Source of the DNA: Cricetomys ansorgei
Lineage: Eukaryota; Chordata; Mammalia; Rodentia; Nesomyidae
DNA length: 64,000 nt
Reading direction: 5' to 3'
Assembly: GCA_026225945.1 (NCBI GenBank)
Contig: JAMJFZ010000681.1
Span: 45,001-109,000 of the forward strand
Shown: positions 49,008 to 61,799 of the stretch, piece by piece
How positions within the stretch are numbered: the stretch's first letter is position 1
Layout: every line of letters starts with the position of its first letter
Notes under the pieces: generated by a model
What the model saw: the letters and a program-made list of their open reading frames with translations, nothing else
Databases searched by the model: none
Told to the model about the DNA's origin: nothing
Position numbers and translations under genes: made by a program

Positions 49008-50450
49008 AGACAGCTATGGGTCTAGGAACAAAGAGCTCAGCATCTCTGGACTTATTTCCATGGCTAGATTGTGTGAACACTCATACACATGATTCTGGAA
49101 CCCAATACAGACTAAGAAGCTGGTCAGTGTCAGAATGACTGTCATGACATACATATGAGTGAAGATGTCACCCTCTTTCATTCAAGCTGTTCCTCAGTTG
49201 TTTTGGGACAGAGCATCAGAGAGGAGAGATGTGCTACCTATATCAAGTTATCTCAAGGTCCCTCTGAAGCCATGCCTCTGCTGCCCCCACACAGCCTTTG
49301 GTCCTCTGCAACATGAGCTCAATGACCACTTTTCCAGGGAAGCCTAGCAGAGCAGCCTCATGCTTGTTAACCTGGAGACCAGTATCAAGGCTAGACTAGA
49401 TCGCATAAGCTTCTCTTCTAACACTGGTTGGTCCTTAGTGGTCTCAGTAATACATTCAGCCATGTGAGGCTCCATGTGAGCCTTGGCATTCATTCCCATC
49501 AAAGTGGACACTGTTTGCTTCAGGGAGCAGCATCTGCTTGGAAGGTCTCCATGACAGCCATGAAGACAATTTGCACAGCAGGTGCAATGAACAGATGGCT
49601 TGGCTAAAAGTGCTAGCTCTAAGGTCATCAAGGCTCTGTCTACACCTGAACCCTAATGTGGAACCTGGGTACAAAGTAGTTCCATGACTACTGACCCCAT
49701 GGGTGACCACTGTGCTTTGGCTGGGTAAGCCCCTCTCACCTTCCAAAGTGGAGCAACATCCCATCATTCCATACACAGTGATACCCATTCCTCCAGCTTG
49801 CTGGTACATTCCTATTAGGAGACATATATGGTTTGGATAAAACTCCACACAGTTAGGGCCCCTTCACAGACAGATGGACTGTAGGAATATAAAGTGGGAC
49901 TTTTCTCCTATGAAGGGAGAACACATGGATAAGGGAAAGGAAGCAATCACACTGTGGGAAGGGAGGTATAGCAAGAATGGATGGAACCTCCATGTCCTCA
50001 TGAGGGAAAACATCTTACTTGGATCAGAAACCTTAAAAGAAAGAAAGGTTAGTGAGTACTGCTCTGTTATTTCCCTGAAGATGGGTCCACAGGGGCTTCT
50101 CATTCATGGGCAGCTTTGGGCATGGTTTTGGCTCAAGGCCCTACTCTGACAAGGATGATGTTGAAGGCCATCCCTTAGACATATTTCCTTGCTGGCTATG
50201 GTTTCCTGTGGAGAAGCCTGTGGTAGATGGCTTACCTCCTCCTGTGCTGGTCAGAGGCCTCTATGCTGGGTAAGTGGGGACACTGCCATCTGGACTTCCT
50301 GCAGGGCTCCTACTTCGGCAGTCTCAGGCCACACCAGGCAAATCTCCACCCTCTGTCTCTGATGTATAAAGCTCATTGCTTAAACGAAGAAGGATAAGGA
50401 AAGAGACTCTCTTGGGGACTTTGAAACATACAGCCCTTATTCTTGACTGT
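49008..50450. other. No gene recognised
   Basis: Open frames at 49,344-49,848 (-, two overlapping frames) and 49,864-50,149 (both strands) overlap one another and show no domains. 'acaaagtagttcca' near 49,672 loosely resembles 'acaaagtagtcccaagg' near 52,298, possibly two pieces of one old repeat. Confidence 0.3.
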
Positions 50451-50574
50451 TATACCCTACTGTGCATCCCTCTCCCCATGTCTCCTCCCGTCTGTCTCTT
50501 CCATTCTCTCTGAATTCCTTCCTTAGCCAACTCTTTCCTACTACCTCTGCAATCCCTGATTCTTATCCTCTACT

Positions 50575-50990
50575 GTGTTAATACCTCTCCTGCATTGTCC
50601 CAAGATGGCAATGAGTCACCATAAAGACAGTCAGACCTAAGTTAAGTCCCAGTCTCACACATAGGCCCACTCCCAGAAACTGTTCTCCAGGCCCCCACCT
50701 TTCCAAAAGGTCCACACTTCTTGTCTATTTTCTCCTCCTAGCCAATCAGAATCAGCCACCCCAACTCATCTTCAAATGTACCTCCTCTTTTTCCCTTCCC
50801 ACCAAGGACTCTATATAACCCACCACCTTGGCCTGAGGTCTTTTGTTTGCCTCTACTCTCTCCAGAGGTATGGAGACAAAATATCCCTCTTTCACAATTC
50901 CCTATCTCCCTGTTTTCTGCACTGTATCTAGCTGGGGCAAACACATCTCCTTTGTACTAAATCTGGAGTCTGGGTATGTCCTAAGACAAG
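50575..50990 (+). promoter_or_regulatory. CCAAT/TATA promoter-like segment, possible old LTR
   Basis: A CCAAT box ('agccaatcag', 50,740) is followed about 70 bp later by a TATA box ('ctatataacc', 50,811-50,820). That spacing is typical of retroviral LTRs and of simple promoters. 'tgtcccaagatggcaatgag' upstream is LTR-like in style. No clear ends or target duplication were found, and no gene follows. Confidence 0.35.
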
Positions 50991-53415
50991 CTCTAGGTCC
51001 TTTCATTCTATCTATATCCAGCTAAACTTTTTCACTTTACATAGGAGTAAAGAAGTGCTCCGGGATTTTTCTCTTTGAAATCAGATGTGTAAATTTACAT
51101 ACCCACAAATGGTATCCTGGATGGACCAAAACACAGACTCTTGAAGCCCTGTTTCCCATTAGCTGGCCAGGAGGATCAACATCCAATGACTTGAAACATA
51201 ATCCAAAGTGGTTTTGACAAGCAAAGACAGTTGTGTGGAAACCAGGAAAGCAAGATAGTCATGCAAGTCAGCAGCCAACCAGCTGTATCTGGGTGTTGGA
51301 TGAGAAGATCAGGAAGCAGCTCTCTAGAATGCATGGCTTCATGTACTGCCTGTGTGCACTGCCTCTGCTACTGGTACAAATGATAGAAAGCTCTGCATCC
51401 AACATCACAAGATGGGCACCAACTGTCACAGTGACCCACCTAGAAACCTCATCTGTGACCTGACTGGTATAATGGAAAGAACTCAGTCAATCAGGCTGGC
51501 TAAGCAGTAAGGACTCTCCTGGTTGGTCGCATTGAAGTCATGTGACTTCTCTCTGTCTGGCCTACCAGTGAGGGGATCCTATGAAATCAGGGTTAAAGAA
51601 GGAGCCTTTGCATGTTTTTACTTGCAAACATTACTTGTTTCTAATGATATAACAAATAGGATGTACCTCCCCAAACCCACTGGCTCCTTGCCATCGAAGA
51701 ATTCATGCCAGCACTTCTCAGCTCCAGGTATTCTCTCACTTGTGAATCTAGATTTGATTTCTGAAGGTCAGATTTGTAATTTGTGTCTATTTCCAGTCTG
51801 TCTTGATTGAAAGGGCCTTCAGTTCAATCCCTAACCCTGCCAAAGCAAAAAATAGGGGAATTGGTACAATTTCTACCTCACAGGTTTGGAGGGATTTACA
51901 ATTGATTCTGTGTATTACAGGAAGTAGTTGCTCAGTCACCCATTGTTCTTCAGTAAAGCAAATCACTGACAACTCTCCCTCTGGGTTAGGGATGCTGGCC
52001 TAATCCACCTCATGTGTCTCTTTTCTTCATTGCCACTACATCAAGAGCAGGTTTCCGAAACTCATCTTCTACCATAAACAGATACTTAATTTACTCAGTC
52101 TTTAGGGCTCTAGATTCCCTGTTGAAATAGGTTGCCCCTGCCAACTCAGTGAGCTGCATCCTACCTGCAGGGATTCTGGAAAACTGTTCAGACACCACAG
52201 TCACCAGTGTTCTACATTGCACCAGAGGCTGACATCCACAGCTCCACAATGATCAAAGTTTCCTTCTAAGCCTGATCCATATGCTGGGCACTGGACACAA
52301 AGTAGTCCCAAGGCTTCTGGCCTTGTTTCAGTAACACTCAGCATTAGGCCTGGCAGGGCTACTTACTTTGACACATTGGAGCAGATCAATACTAAGTGTA
52401 ATCAAATTAAAGTTAGAAATCGCTCCATGAGATGGGAAAATGATGCAGGATTCTTGGAACATGAGATCACAGGCAACATGAGGTCTGGATGATGGAGGCT
52501 GACACAGTCTAGATGCGAATGATGACACAAATGTCATCAGATCACCCAAATCTGCATCACACAGGAGCAGGAGATGGAGTTGTCCTTCTCTCTGCCACAT
52601 CCTTCATCTATCATCCAAGACAGTGGGATATTTCCAAGGCAGCCTCCCAGTTCTCTGCCTTGAAACATGCCAGGACCCATTAGACCAGGGCCTCTCCTGC
52701 CCCAGGCCAACCAATGCATCCTCTTGTCCTTCCTCATTGATACGAAATTCTTTAAGACAGACCCCTCTCCACAGGTCCTCTTGCATCCCCTTTCCTTTCT
52801 GAACTGTTTCCTCTCTTCTTCCCTCTCTATCTCCTAGATCCCAGCTCCCAGCTCTCACTGGTTTGAAAATACTCTAGTCCCAGCTGACCAAAACTCAGGA
52901 AACTTGAGGGGACATACTACTGTTGGTTAGAGTCTGCAGAGCCAGAGTCTCCTCAGATGTCAACTGAACCACCTTGTTCACAGGTCTCCATACCTCCCCC
53001 AGGAAATAACCTAACACATGCAACAAGGAGAAATATAAGAATGATTTGAAAACTGAAGTCCAGAAAACAAAACTAGAAAACATGGTCTGAAAGAAACAAT
53101 AGATGAATTCTCCAATCTACAGAACAAAGAGCAATGATCCACAAGTATTTCAATAGTCTCTAAAACTGAAGGAATGGACACTTTCAAGCTCTTTTCATCA
53201 AAGGAGAATTACCTTGTTCTCATACCAAGTCAAGACGTCTTGAAAAGAGCCAAGTACTTGGCAATGTCCTTGACTGACAAGACGAGAAATTTTTTAAACG
53301 AGAACACTAGATACTTAATTTCAGTTTCAATGACATATTAATAAGACTTCATGATCAAGATGCCTTGACTAGGAAGCTGTATTTACTTCTTCCCTTCCCA
53401 TCATGTTTTATTCAT
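50991..53415. other. No gene recognised
   Basis: Several 60-95-codon open frames occur on both strands with no recognisable domain. Nothing here matches the next Gcc2 exons (expected leftward of 54,121 on -) or further Speer exons. Confidence 0.35.
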
Positions 53416-53419
53416 CCAC

Positions 53420-53515
53420 ATATATGTGGGGGTTCTTGCTATGTTGCTCAGGCTGTTCTTGAAATCCTGGGCTCAACTGCTGCTACATTACGTGTATACT
53501 ACTCTGGTTAATTAC
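53420..53515 (-). mobile_element. Old 7SL/B1-like fragment, antisense
   Basis: 'tgctatgttgctcaggctgt' and 'tcttgaaatcctgggctcaa' are the reverse complement of a 7SL-derived monomer. It lacks later B1 features, suggesting an old copy. Confidence 0.5.
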
Positions 53516-54120
53516 CCTGATAATTTTGAAGCATGTCCTAAACAGTCTTTTATTTTAGTTACTGTATAATTAAAAAGCAATAACTAAACTTGTATCAAAC
53601 ACATTTAATAATTTGAATATTTCATCAATACTAGGCTCTAGTTCTGGAGCCTAGTCATCTTTCCAAATAAAATACTTTATTGGCTACACACGATTCCAAT
53701 TTCTAATTTTAAAAAAATCTATGAAATTTCATTTGTTCTGGTTAGAAAATAAACCCCAACAGTTAAAAAAATTTTAAGCTAATGGAAATTCAAGAGTTCT
53801 CCCAATCATACATACAAAGAATACTAGTATTTTTCCTTTTGGAATTAAAAAGACACTGAATTGGGAACCAACCAACTTGAGCATATGCATACACACTTCC
53901 AATTTCTGAGAATGACTTTTGAGGTTACATTTGTGCCTCTAACAACTGATTTCTCTAAAAATCACAGTTAATTTAGAATAATTTGCAATTCATGTGAAGT
54001 AAAAAAGGGTTTCATTTTACAATTAAAAAATATTCCCCTCTCCCTTTTTTTTATTTGAAGGTAATTGCAAGGTTGGGCATGGTGCCATAATGAAAAATCC
54101 TATAATTTCAAATGTGGTAC

Positions 54121-55191
54121 CTGCGTGCCTCAATTTAGCTTTCCAGAATTGCATCATTTGCTTTTTGACAAACTTGATGAGATATTCTCTGGGTAACGTT
54201 TCCAACTGAAAGATGAAGTCATATTACCAAGTTTTATAACCAATATTTCTAGTTTACCCCCAAGTAAAACATAATGTCTGACTAAAAACAAAACACTCAA
54301 AACTTTGGAGCCAATCATTTTTTAAAAAACTAACAAATGCACCTTCAAAAATTATACGTAATTAGACAAATCAAAAACCAAACCCAAACCCCAGCATAAA
54401 ACTCTTACAGAAAGCATTAAGTTCTCTAACTGTACAAGTAGAGATTGGAATTAAAATTTTAGAGCTGTAAAATTCATTCTTCTGTGAGCTGAAATGTCAT
54501 CCATTTGCACGGGAAAACGTAAATATAACTACAGTCACAAGTGAATCGGGTAACATTTAGGGTTTCAGAAATATTAGGGTTTACTAATCTGAAAATTCCC
54601 TAATCCTGTGCACTCAGTTTCCTCATCTGTAGACTGAGAATAATAAAGGAACTTATTTCATTTAGTTTAAATGCATGAACAAGTGCTTAGGCAAATGCCT
54701 GGAACTCAGTATGCAAACAATACATCTTGGTGATAAACCACTACCTTACACAATCATTGAGCATTAAACACTGCAAAGGCCTTTAAAAATGACCTTATTC
54801 AAATGTCTGACTATGGAGCTGAATATAGCTCCTTGATTCTTCCCCTGTCGAATCTCCTCTGCATTGTGTGATTGTGCAAACTTTCATAGGACTAGTTAAA
54901 TGTTTGAAATATAGCATAACTTAGTGTTATCAAGGAGCAGCAAGTAAGAAAACTGCTTGCACATCAGGAAATTAGAAAAAAAATACCAGGAAATCAATGG
55001 GTAACCATCAGTTAAAATGGAAACCCCTGAGGAAAGGTTTCTTCTTTCAAATAAGAAGCCCTTCTTCCCGTACCAAAGTTTTCCAATCCAATCGGCGCAT
55101 CAAGGTACCTGGCAGTAGAGTGCACCCTCACCTCGGATTTCTCCGTCCCGGAGGGTACTGTGGCCACTACATCTTGAACAGGATCCTGCGA
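54121..55191 (-). pseudogene. Gcc2: Gcc2 5' end, unprocessed pseudogene (exons 1-2)
   Basis: Two exons of the golgin GCC2 (GCC185, a trans-Golgi coiled-coil tether with a C-terminal GRIP domain) lie on the - strand. Exon 1 coding (55,132-55,191) reads SQDPVQDVVATVPSGTEKSE, aligning with the GCC2 N-terminus; the initiator codon position holds TCG instead of ATG (55,189-55,191). It ends at a good donor (gtgagg). Exon 2 (54,121-54,205, 85 bp) follows an acceptor 'catctttcag' and reads LETLPREYLIKFVKKQMMQF then WKAKLRHA, against the conserved L-E-T-L-P-K-E-D-L-I-K-F-A-K-K-Q-M-M pattern, and ends at donor gtacca. The intron is 926 bp. Kept introns mean DNA duplication, not retrotransposition. No further exons are seen leftward. 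The lost start and several changes at conserved residues argue that it is dead; an alternative upstream start in frame exists (55,317) but gives an unrelated N-terminus. Confidence 0.82.
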
Positions 55192-55480
55192 AACAAAATC
55201 TTTGCAGAGCTCGTCCCAATTCCAGGCGCCATGCATCCAAAACCAGTCCTGTGAGGACCAGCCCTTCAGGGGCGGGAGCCAGGCCGCTATCAAGGTAACA
55301 CCGACACCAGGCTCCAAGCTAAGCTCAGTTGGTAGGACCCGCAGTGGAGGCGGGGCCGCGCCCTCCCTCTCCCCAGGCGGCTCAGGAGGCAGTGGGCGGC
55401 GCCACCACAGTGACCTCCAAAGGTGCGACCACTGCCAACTGCCCCTTCAGGCTTCCTGGCTTCACTTCTGATGCCTCAGG
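55192..55480 (-). promoter_or_regulatory. CpG-rich former Gcc2 promoter
   Basis: This is the only clearly G+C- and CpG-rich stretch in the window ('ggcggggccgcgccctccct' at about 55,350, 'gtgggcggcgccaccaca' at about 55,391). It directly precedes the Gcc2 exon 1 remnant on the - strand, as expected for a housekeeping promoter island carried along in the duplication. GC-box-like 'gggcgg' motifs are present. Open frames here are by-products of base composition. Confidence 0.6.
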
Positions 55481-57330
55481 GGAAGGGTCAAAGATAGCGC
55501 TACGGGGCAGCCACGCCCCCTTGTCAACAAGGTTCCTAGGCACTGCCCTTCCACTTTCTCCTAGACATCCAGAGGAAGTTGCCTGTGTGCAGCTCCTCTG
55601 GCTTGGGCCACACACACTGAGCCTCAGGGCACTGCAGGCAGAGAGACGTTTGAGCACGTGCTCCTTTATCAGCTTGTTGCCTAATTTTTTAAGATGTGGT
55701 TTATAAATCCAAATATCCAGAGTAGCAGCTATATGGGAAACAAATAGTTTACAGGTCACTTAATTCTGTCAGATATTCAAAATTTGTTGCCCCGTGAATA
55801 ATAATTGGTAATAAATATCCAGAACTGTTAATTTACCAGGAGTTACAAAATGCTGGCATGCTAAAGTTCTACTTCTAAAACATTTTGGCTGAGATACTTC
55901 TTGTGTTTGTTAATATTGTCAACTTGAAAGGATCTGGAATCATGTAGGAGACAAACTTCTAGGCGAATCTGTGAGATTTATCTAGATTAGATTGAGATGA
56001 GGAGACCCAGAGTAAAAGTGCATAGAAAGGAGAGAGCAAATTCAAAACCAGCATTTGTCTGCAAGAATTCATCAAGGTCATAGTGTGGGAAGGTAAGAAT
56101 AACTAGTATTTGATAGGTTCCCTTACCTAATGAAAAGGTGCAAGAACTCAAGGGATCTGTCAGAAAGTCCATTTAAATTGCTGATAGAGGCTTTGAAGCA
56201 GTTTGGCCCTCACCCTAAGTATCTCAAGTTACACATTGGTAAAGGCAGATATGTATGTCGTTTGTCATTGTTCATGGGTTCTGGAAGCCATGTGGCATGA
56301 CATTACAAAATTTAAAGGTATCAGAGGCCGGCCGATCAAAATCTAATGTTCCTTCCCTGATAACACTCGTAAGGGGCGGGGAAATCATTGCCACTTCTCA
56401 GTTTTCATTCCCAATACACAGCACAGCAAGTATTCACAGGTATTAACTAATAAATGCATGTTATAAACAAGAAATGTGCTTTGGGTACAGCTTGCTATCT
56501 TTAGAATCAACAGTATGTTTCCTGTAGAGCTTACCACTAGATTCCTTCTCTCTCAGTTCTCTGATTCTTCAGTAAAAGGTATTTTCTTCAGTTTTAAAGG
56601 GGAACAAATGCCCTTTGTTAGCAAATTGTTGTGTGCTGTTGAAACTCAATGAAAAGCTGGTTCTAGAGGTGAGATTTTCCCATAGGCCGAAGCAATTTTT
56701 ATCTCAAAGTGTCCTCCCAAACTCCTTGTCCTGCACCGTGCTGGCCTCTTTACTCTGTAGCAGGGAGAAAGGAGAACAGCAAAACATTCACATGGTAAAA
56801 GTGTTGTGCCCTTGAAAATAACTGAAAAGTAAATGATTTCCAAAAGAGAATACTATTGTTTAACACATTATATAAAAATGGCTAGAGTACCCTGAGGTAG
56901 AACAGACCTGAATGCCCCCTCCCTGAGGACCACACAAACTTCCAGAGGAGGAAAGTAACCAACAATCCTTAGCAGGTATGATACCTATGAGTCACATCAA
57001 CCAGTATGACATGGCAACCAGGTGGAGTAGTGGCATGCATACCTTGGACTTAAGTAGACTAATTGGAATTAAGACCTCCTCAATAAGAAGGAAACCATTC
57101 CTCATACTAGAAAGCTACCTAACTACTCAGTGCTTGTAAAGTCATGCTTGTTGGAAAAGAATCTACCACCACTAATTTCTGAAATCTGTATAGTCCCTCA
57201 AATCTATAAACATTTGTCCTTATACTGACAGGATACACTTATACACATAGATAAGTGTAGTCTTTACCCCTCAACAGGAAATTCTCTTTGCAACATATGG
57301 AGATAACTACAGGAAACCACAGTCAATCAA
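55481..57330. other. Mostly unrecognised, one dispersed-repeat fragment
   Basis: 'gttaatattgtcaacttgaa' to 'tatctagattagattgagat' (about 55,909-55,998) is a fragment of a common rodent dispersed repeat. 56,900-57,330 is probably old L1 3' sequence leading into the next entry. No gene is supported. Confidence 0.45.
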
Positions 57331-57339
57331 TATGCAGAG

Positions 57340-57720
57340 TTGTGGAGCTTCATCCCTGTGGACTCCCACTCTTTCGGCTCAGGGAAAATTGAGGAAGGGC
57401 TGGGTGTTAAGATCCAGATGATCAGGAAGTTTTTGTAAGATTGTGTCCCCTTGTAACATCAGAAGCTATGCCCACAGAGTCTCTTCAACATCACTGCCTA
57501 TGAATGAACAAAGATGACTCCAATGGACATGCCAAAGTGGTCAGAGAAAAGCCCATGAGACTTCAACTACATAAAACGAACCACAGGCAACTGAGGAAAG
57601 CTGGGAGTAGGAGAAGAAAGAAAAATGGAGTTATGAAATTGACAGAGAGCAGGAAAGGTTATAGTGCAAAGTTTGGAGGGAAGAAAGGGGAGAAAGAAAT
57701 GTTGTATTGTTGACCTGCCC
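57340..57720 (+). mobile_element. L1 (Lx-like) 3' UTR fragment
   Basis: 'cagatgatcaggaagttttt', 'aatggacatgccaaagtggt', 'ggcaactgaggaaagctggg' and 'gtttggagggaagaaagggg' follow the rodent Lx-type L1 3' UTR in order. The 69-codon + frame at 57,504 is part of this repeat. Confidence 0.8.
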
Positions 57721-58167
57721 TGGCCAGGGATTCTAAGTCTCTACAGATTTAAAGTTATGCATACGTATCTATGTAGAATAACCAGGGAATTCTAGTCTCA
57801 TTTTTATTCTTAAACAAGTAAGAGATGAGGTGACTTTACAGTTAAGAAATTCAAATACATTGAGGGAATACCTTTTGTGTTATGTCTTATAATCTTTGGT
57901 GATATGAAAAAAAGCCAAGAATAGTTATCCCAGGCCTTTGCCTGTCCCACAGAGGAAATGTGCACATGCCAGGGCATTCCCTCCATGTCCTTGCTTTCAA
58001 GTGTATTCACCTATCATACTTTGCACAGGTCTTTCTAGAAACCCATCTTATGGAAGAACATTCTTCTCTCTTCCCCATCCGTAAATCACTGTAAGTTCAC
58101 AACTTTCTCACATAGGCTCCCACAATTATAATCACAGAAATAAACAAAATGAAACACAAATGTCACC

Positions 58168-58325
58168 TTTTTGTGACAAGGTCTCACTATGTAGCTCTGG
58201 CTGAACTAGAACTCACCTTGAAGACTAGACTTGGCTTGTATATCCACCTGGATATCACAGATATCCACCTTCCTTCAGACTCCCAAGTACCGGGATTAAA
58301 GGTGTCTACCACTACACTCAGATAG
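58168..58325 (-). mobile_element. B1 SINE, antisense
   Basis: 'gtctcactatgtagctctgg', 'ctgaactagaactcaccttg' and 'accgggattaaaggtgtcta' give a full-length antisense B1. An internal 'atccacctggatatcacag' repeats part of its middle, suggesting a small duplication. Confidence 0.92.
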
Positions 58326-58374
58326 TAAACATTTCAAAAAATATTCTGTGTTCCTTTGCTATCAAGGAAACAGA

Positions 58375-59100
58375 TGAAAACTACTTCAAGGCAATGGTGC
58401 TATGGATGTGCCAAAAGGGGCACCCTTGCACACTGTTGATGGGGGTATAAACTAGAACAACCATTATGAAATCAGTCTGGAGGCCTCTCAAAAAATATGA
58501 ATAGAATTACAATACAAACCAGGAATACCACTCCTGGGAAAACAATCAAAGAACTTTAACCCTTCTGCAGAGATACTTGAACATCCTTGTTAGTTGCTAC
58601 TTCCTTCACAATAGCTAGCATATAGTATCAATACAGATTTCTACTAACTATTGAACATATGAAGAAAATATTGTATATATACATAGTGAATCATTACTCA
58701 AGTATAAAGAAAAGTCCTAAAATTTCCAGATAAATGGATGGAACTGAAAAAAATTATATGCTAGCATAAGGTTCAGAACTTCCCTCTCATATGTTGATCC
58801 TAGCTTTGAATCTTTTGTTTCATATGTCTAACTTGAAATACATGTAAGAGTCAAGTAATTAGAAATGCTGTTGGGAGCACACATATTATGAGAAAGGAGA
58901 TGGTAAAATATAGTAAAATGAAAATGGACAGGGACTAGTAGATGTAAAGAAACACAGAGAGAACTAGAGGATGGGTAGGAAGAAGGTGAAAAAGGACTTA
59001 GCAAACTGAGGGGTGAATGATCTTGCAACACAAATAAAAAATATAAGTAGGAGCATAGAACTAGTGACATTAAAGAATGGGAGGAATACTTTGAAGTAAA
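58375..59100 (+). mobile_element. L1 ORF2 3' end and 3' UTR, decayed
   Basis: 'acccttgcacactgttgatg', 'atgaaatcagtctggaggcc', 'aataccactcctgggaaaac' and 'gataaatggatggaactgaa' follow the C-terminal part of L1 ORF2. After 58,790 the sequence continues as a 3' UTR ('agaaatgctgttgggagcac' onward). Frameshifts abound. Confidence 0.82.
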
Positions 59101-60220
59101 GATTGAAGTGTGGATGGGGTTAGAGGGATGAAGAAAAACAGGGGTAAAGGGAGTTTCAACAGGAAGGAAATCATATCTGGTACTGAAAACCTAGCCAGCC
59201 TCCCAAGGCTACTGAAGTCATAGACCTTAGAAAAGAATCTACTGCCACCACTTTGCTAGACTATCATAATCCATTACTACATTCTAAATCTTATTACCAT
59301 GACCACAGATAAGTTAATCTATTACACCTTATGTGAGAATCTTCTCTTTATAGAAAATGGAGACTATCATGGTGTCAGAGTCATGGACGAAGGCTGCTTG
59401 ATAAAACTCCAGTCTTCCATGATTCTGTGAATTGCTGCCATGTCAGAGCCATGGTTGAAGGCTGTTTGAAAAATCTTCAGACTGCAGTGATTCTGTGAAG
59501 TGGCATTTGGCTAGTGGTGCTACATGGAGCTGGATACTCATGATATTTCAACTTGCCATTCTGTTCTTTCTGTTCTGCTCCTTAGTGTTTCTGTCTATTC
59601 TGAAGATGAAATTCTAATGAAATGCTGGTTGGCAGTGGAAACAGAACATCTGAACCAAGTAAGGAAGCTATAAGGAAATATCTTCAGACCATAGGGGTTA
59701 ATGAGATGTGCATAAAGAACCTGTGCTAAGGACCTCACAGGATGAGAGGACTGTCAGTAATTCAGCAGAAGAGCTTTGACAGGCAGTCATGACTAGGGAG
59801 TTGCTTATGACTAAGTTATACACTCATCGGGAAAAATCTTCAGGTAGATAATAGACTCAACAGAGATGTCAAAGAAGAGTGTATAACAGAATATAAGAAA
59901 GAACTAACACAAGTAGCTAGTCCAAACAATCTATATTTTCTAATGAATTCTGTCTCTCGCCTTTTGTATATAACAGTGACCTTGATTTTGCTTCTGATGC
60001 TGCAAGGCTTGGCACTCAGTGATTCTGAGAATAAGTAACTACTGTCTAGACTTAAGTGAAGCATGCCCTTAGGTGATGTAATAATGTTAATCATTCACTG
60101 TGTTATATCCAAAGAAAAATCTATGTAATTTTCTAATACTTTACTTTTGAACTTATGCAGATGTTGAAACTTATGAACCCTGTATATCCAGATATGCCCT
60201 ATTAATAATGAAACTTTTCT
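59101..60220. other. Unclassified, includes 68-bp duplication
   Basis: 59,240-59,340 resembles old rodent L1 3' sequence. A 68-bp unit is present twice in tandem (59,373 and 59,441, each beginning 'tgtcagag'). No gene is supported. Confidence 0.4.
59373..59508 (+). repeat. Two-copy 68-bp tandem repeat
   Basis: 'tgtcagagtcatggacgaag' and 'tgtcagagccatggttgaag' start the two units, both continuing to 'gattctgtgaa'. The copies are roughly 75-80% identical by eye. Confidence 0.8.
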
Positions 60221-60329
60221 GTATATAAAAATAAAAGACTGGGTCTGTGAGATAGAGACATTAAGATGACAAGAAAACTCTTATGCTGTTTTCACTGACT
60301 GTCAGCTTGCACCAGCAATGACTCCTGAA

Positions 60330-60850
60330 TTCCATATCACCACCCTCAAGCACACCCCTAGAGTATAGGGGATCCCACTGCATGCTGGGGCTGGACCCTG
60401 GCAGCAGAAATCAACAGATAATGGGCAGCCCAACATCAATGGATACATCTACATCACAGACCTGTGTCTCTGGATCAGGTGCCATTATGGAAGAAAGTGA
60501 AGAAAGATTGTGAAAGCTTGGATGCCAGGGAGTTTGCTGTGAAACTCTTTCTTCTAGAGCAGTACAATGGCAGTATCAATAGACATGTTAATATAGAAGG
60601 AAATCCCCTGACAAAGACCTACAGCAATTAATGACTGCTGAAAGGAGAATTAGCCTCTTCCAGGGTTGAACTCTTTTATTTGCTGTTTGATACAGAGTAA
60701 TCAGCCGTGAAACCATATAAACAAAAACAACCAAAATGTATATGTTTGTGTATATGTGTTTATTATATTATTATATTCATATTACATATATATGCATACA
60801 CATATCTGTGTAGCATGTGTGTTAAAATATACATGTGTATCCTTGTTCTT
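60330..60850 (+). mobile_element. L1 3' region fragment
   Basis: 'gctgaaaggagaattagcct', 'agtaatcagccgtgaaacca' and the TATG-rich run after 60,740 match rodent L1 3' UTR layout. Upstream 'tgctggggctggaccctggc' is probably part of the same element. Confidence 0.6.
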
Positions 60851-61760
60851 GGATACCTATCATAATTACAAGATATACCTTATTGCTGAAGACATTACCT
60901 ACATTGACTGGAGAACATGGAGAAATCATTCTAAAACTGACCAGGAATTTCCTTGCTGACTTGCTTTCATAGTGCTGGAAGATGCTATGCAGAACACCGA
61001 GAGGATAAAAACCTCAATGTTTTTTGTGCTAAATAGTTCTGTGCTAAAGAATTAATATTAAATGATGGTATTTTAATAACAAGTGAGGAACAACTCTCAA
61101 GGATACAATACCCAGGCGACTTAGGCAGAGGTTGATATCACATGACGCCATGTTTATCCTCTGATTGCTCTCTCTCTCTGGTTTCCCTCTGATGCAGCTC
61201 CTAGGTGCTTTATTCACTCAAAAACTCCCTCCTTTCTCCACACAGGTTTTAATTATACAAATGAGTGGAACCTAGCACTTCTCAAGGTCTGCCAGCGACT
61301 TGTTGCCTATCCCTGTGGGTATCTAAGCCTCATAGTCTTCCCTGATCATTCTGCTGCAGACCATTAATTGTGATAGAGATCCTTCCATTTGCATTAATGT
61401 AAACAAATGGCCTTTTCATGTGGAGATCTGGGTGGCTACTCCATTGTTTTTAGCACAGAGGTTTTAACAGGTATAGGAAGCAAGTCCTTTACACGCTGTA
61501 AGGCATCTGGAAGCACCCTTCCATGTCCATAGGAGAATGATCTATAAAATATCTAACTCGAACACCCCACAACAGTTCTGCTCACTGCTGCAATAGTGCC
61601 ATAATGGTTGGGGGGATAACAAACTGCTTTATACAAACACATTTTAATTTATAAAATACAATTGTATTTTAGGGCTGCTCCACTGGAGGGATTTCATGTC
61701 TAATATTGTAAATGTGGTCAAAAGGAGACACCAGGGAGAACATAGACTCCACTGGTGTTG
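60851..61760. other. Unclassified, possible old repeat
   Basis: Part of this (61,370-61,460) is loosely similar to 33,280-33,600, as noted there. No gene is supported. Confidence 0.35.
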
Positions 61761-61799
61761 TTTCACTAGATGATCATGCTGTCAAATTACTTTCTTTGT

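Noticed and set aside
49456..49848. 130-codon - strand frame
   Set aside because: Overlaps another - frame, with no domain and no supporting signals.
55329..55759. Two 125-codon frames on opposite strands
   Set aside because: High G+C in the CpG-rich segment reduces stops; the real signal there is the Gcc2 exon 1 remnant and its promoter.
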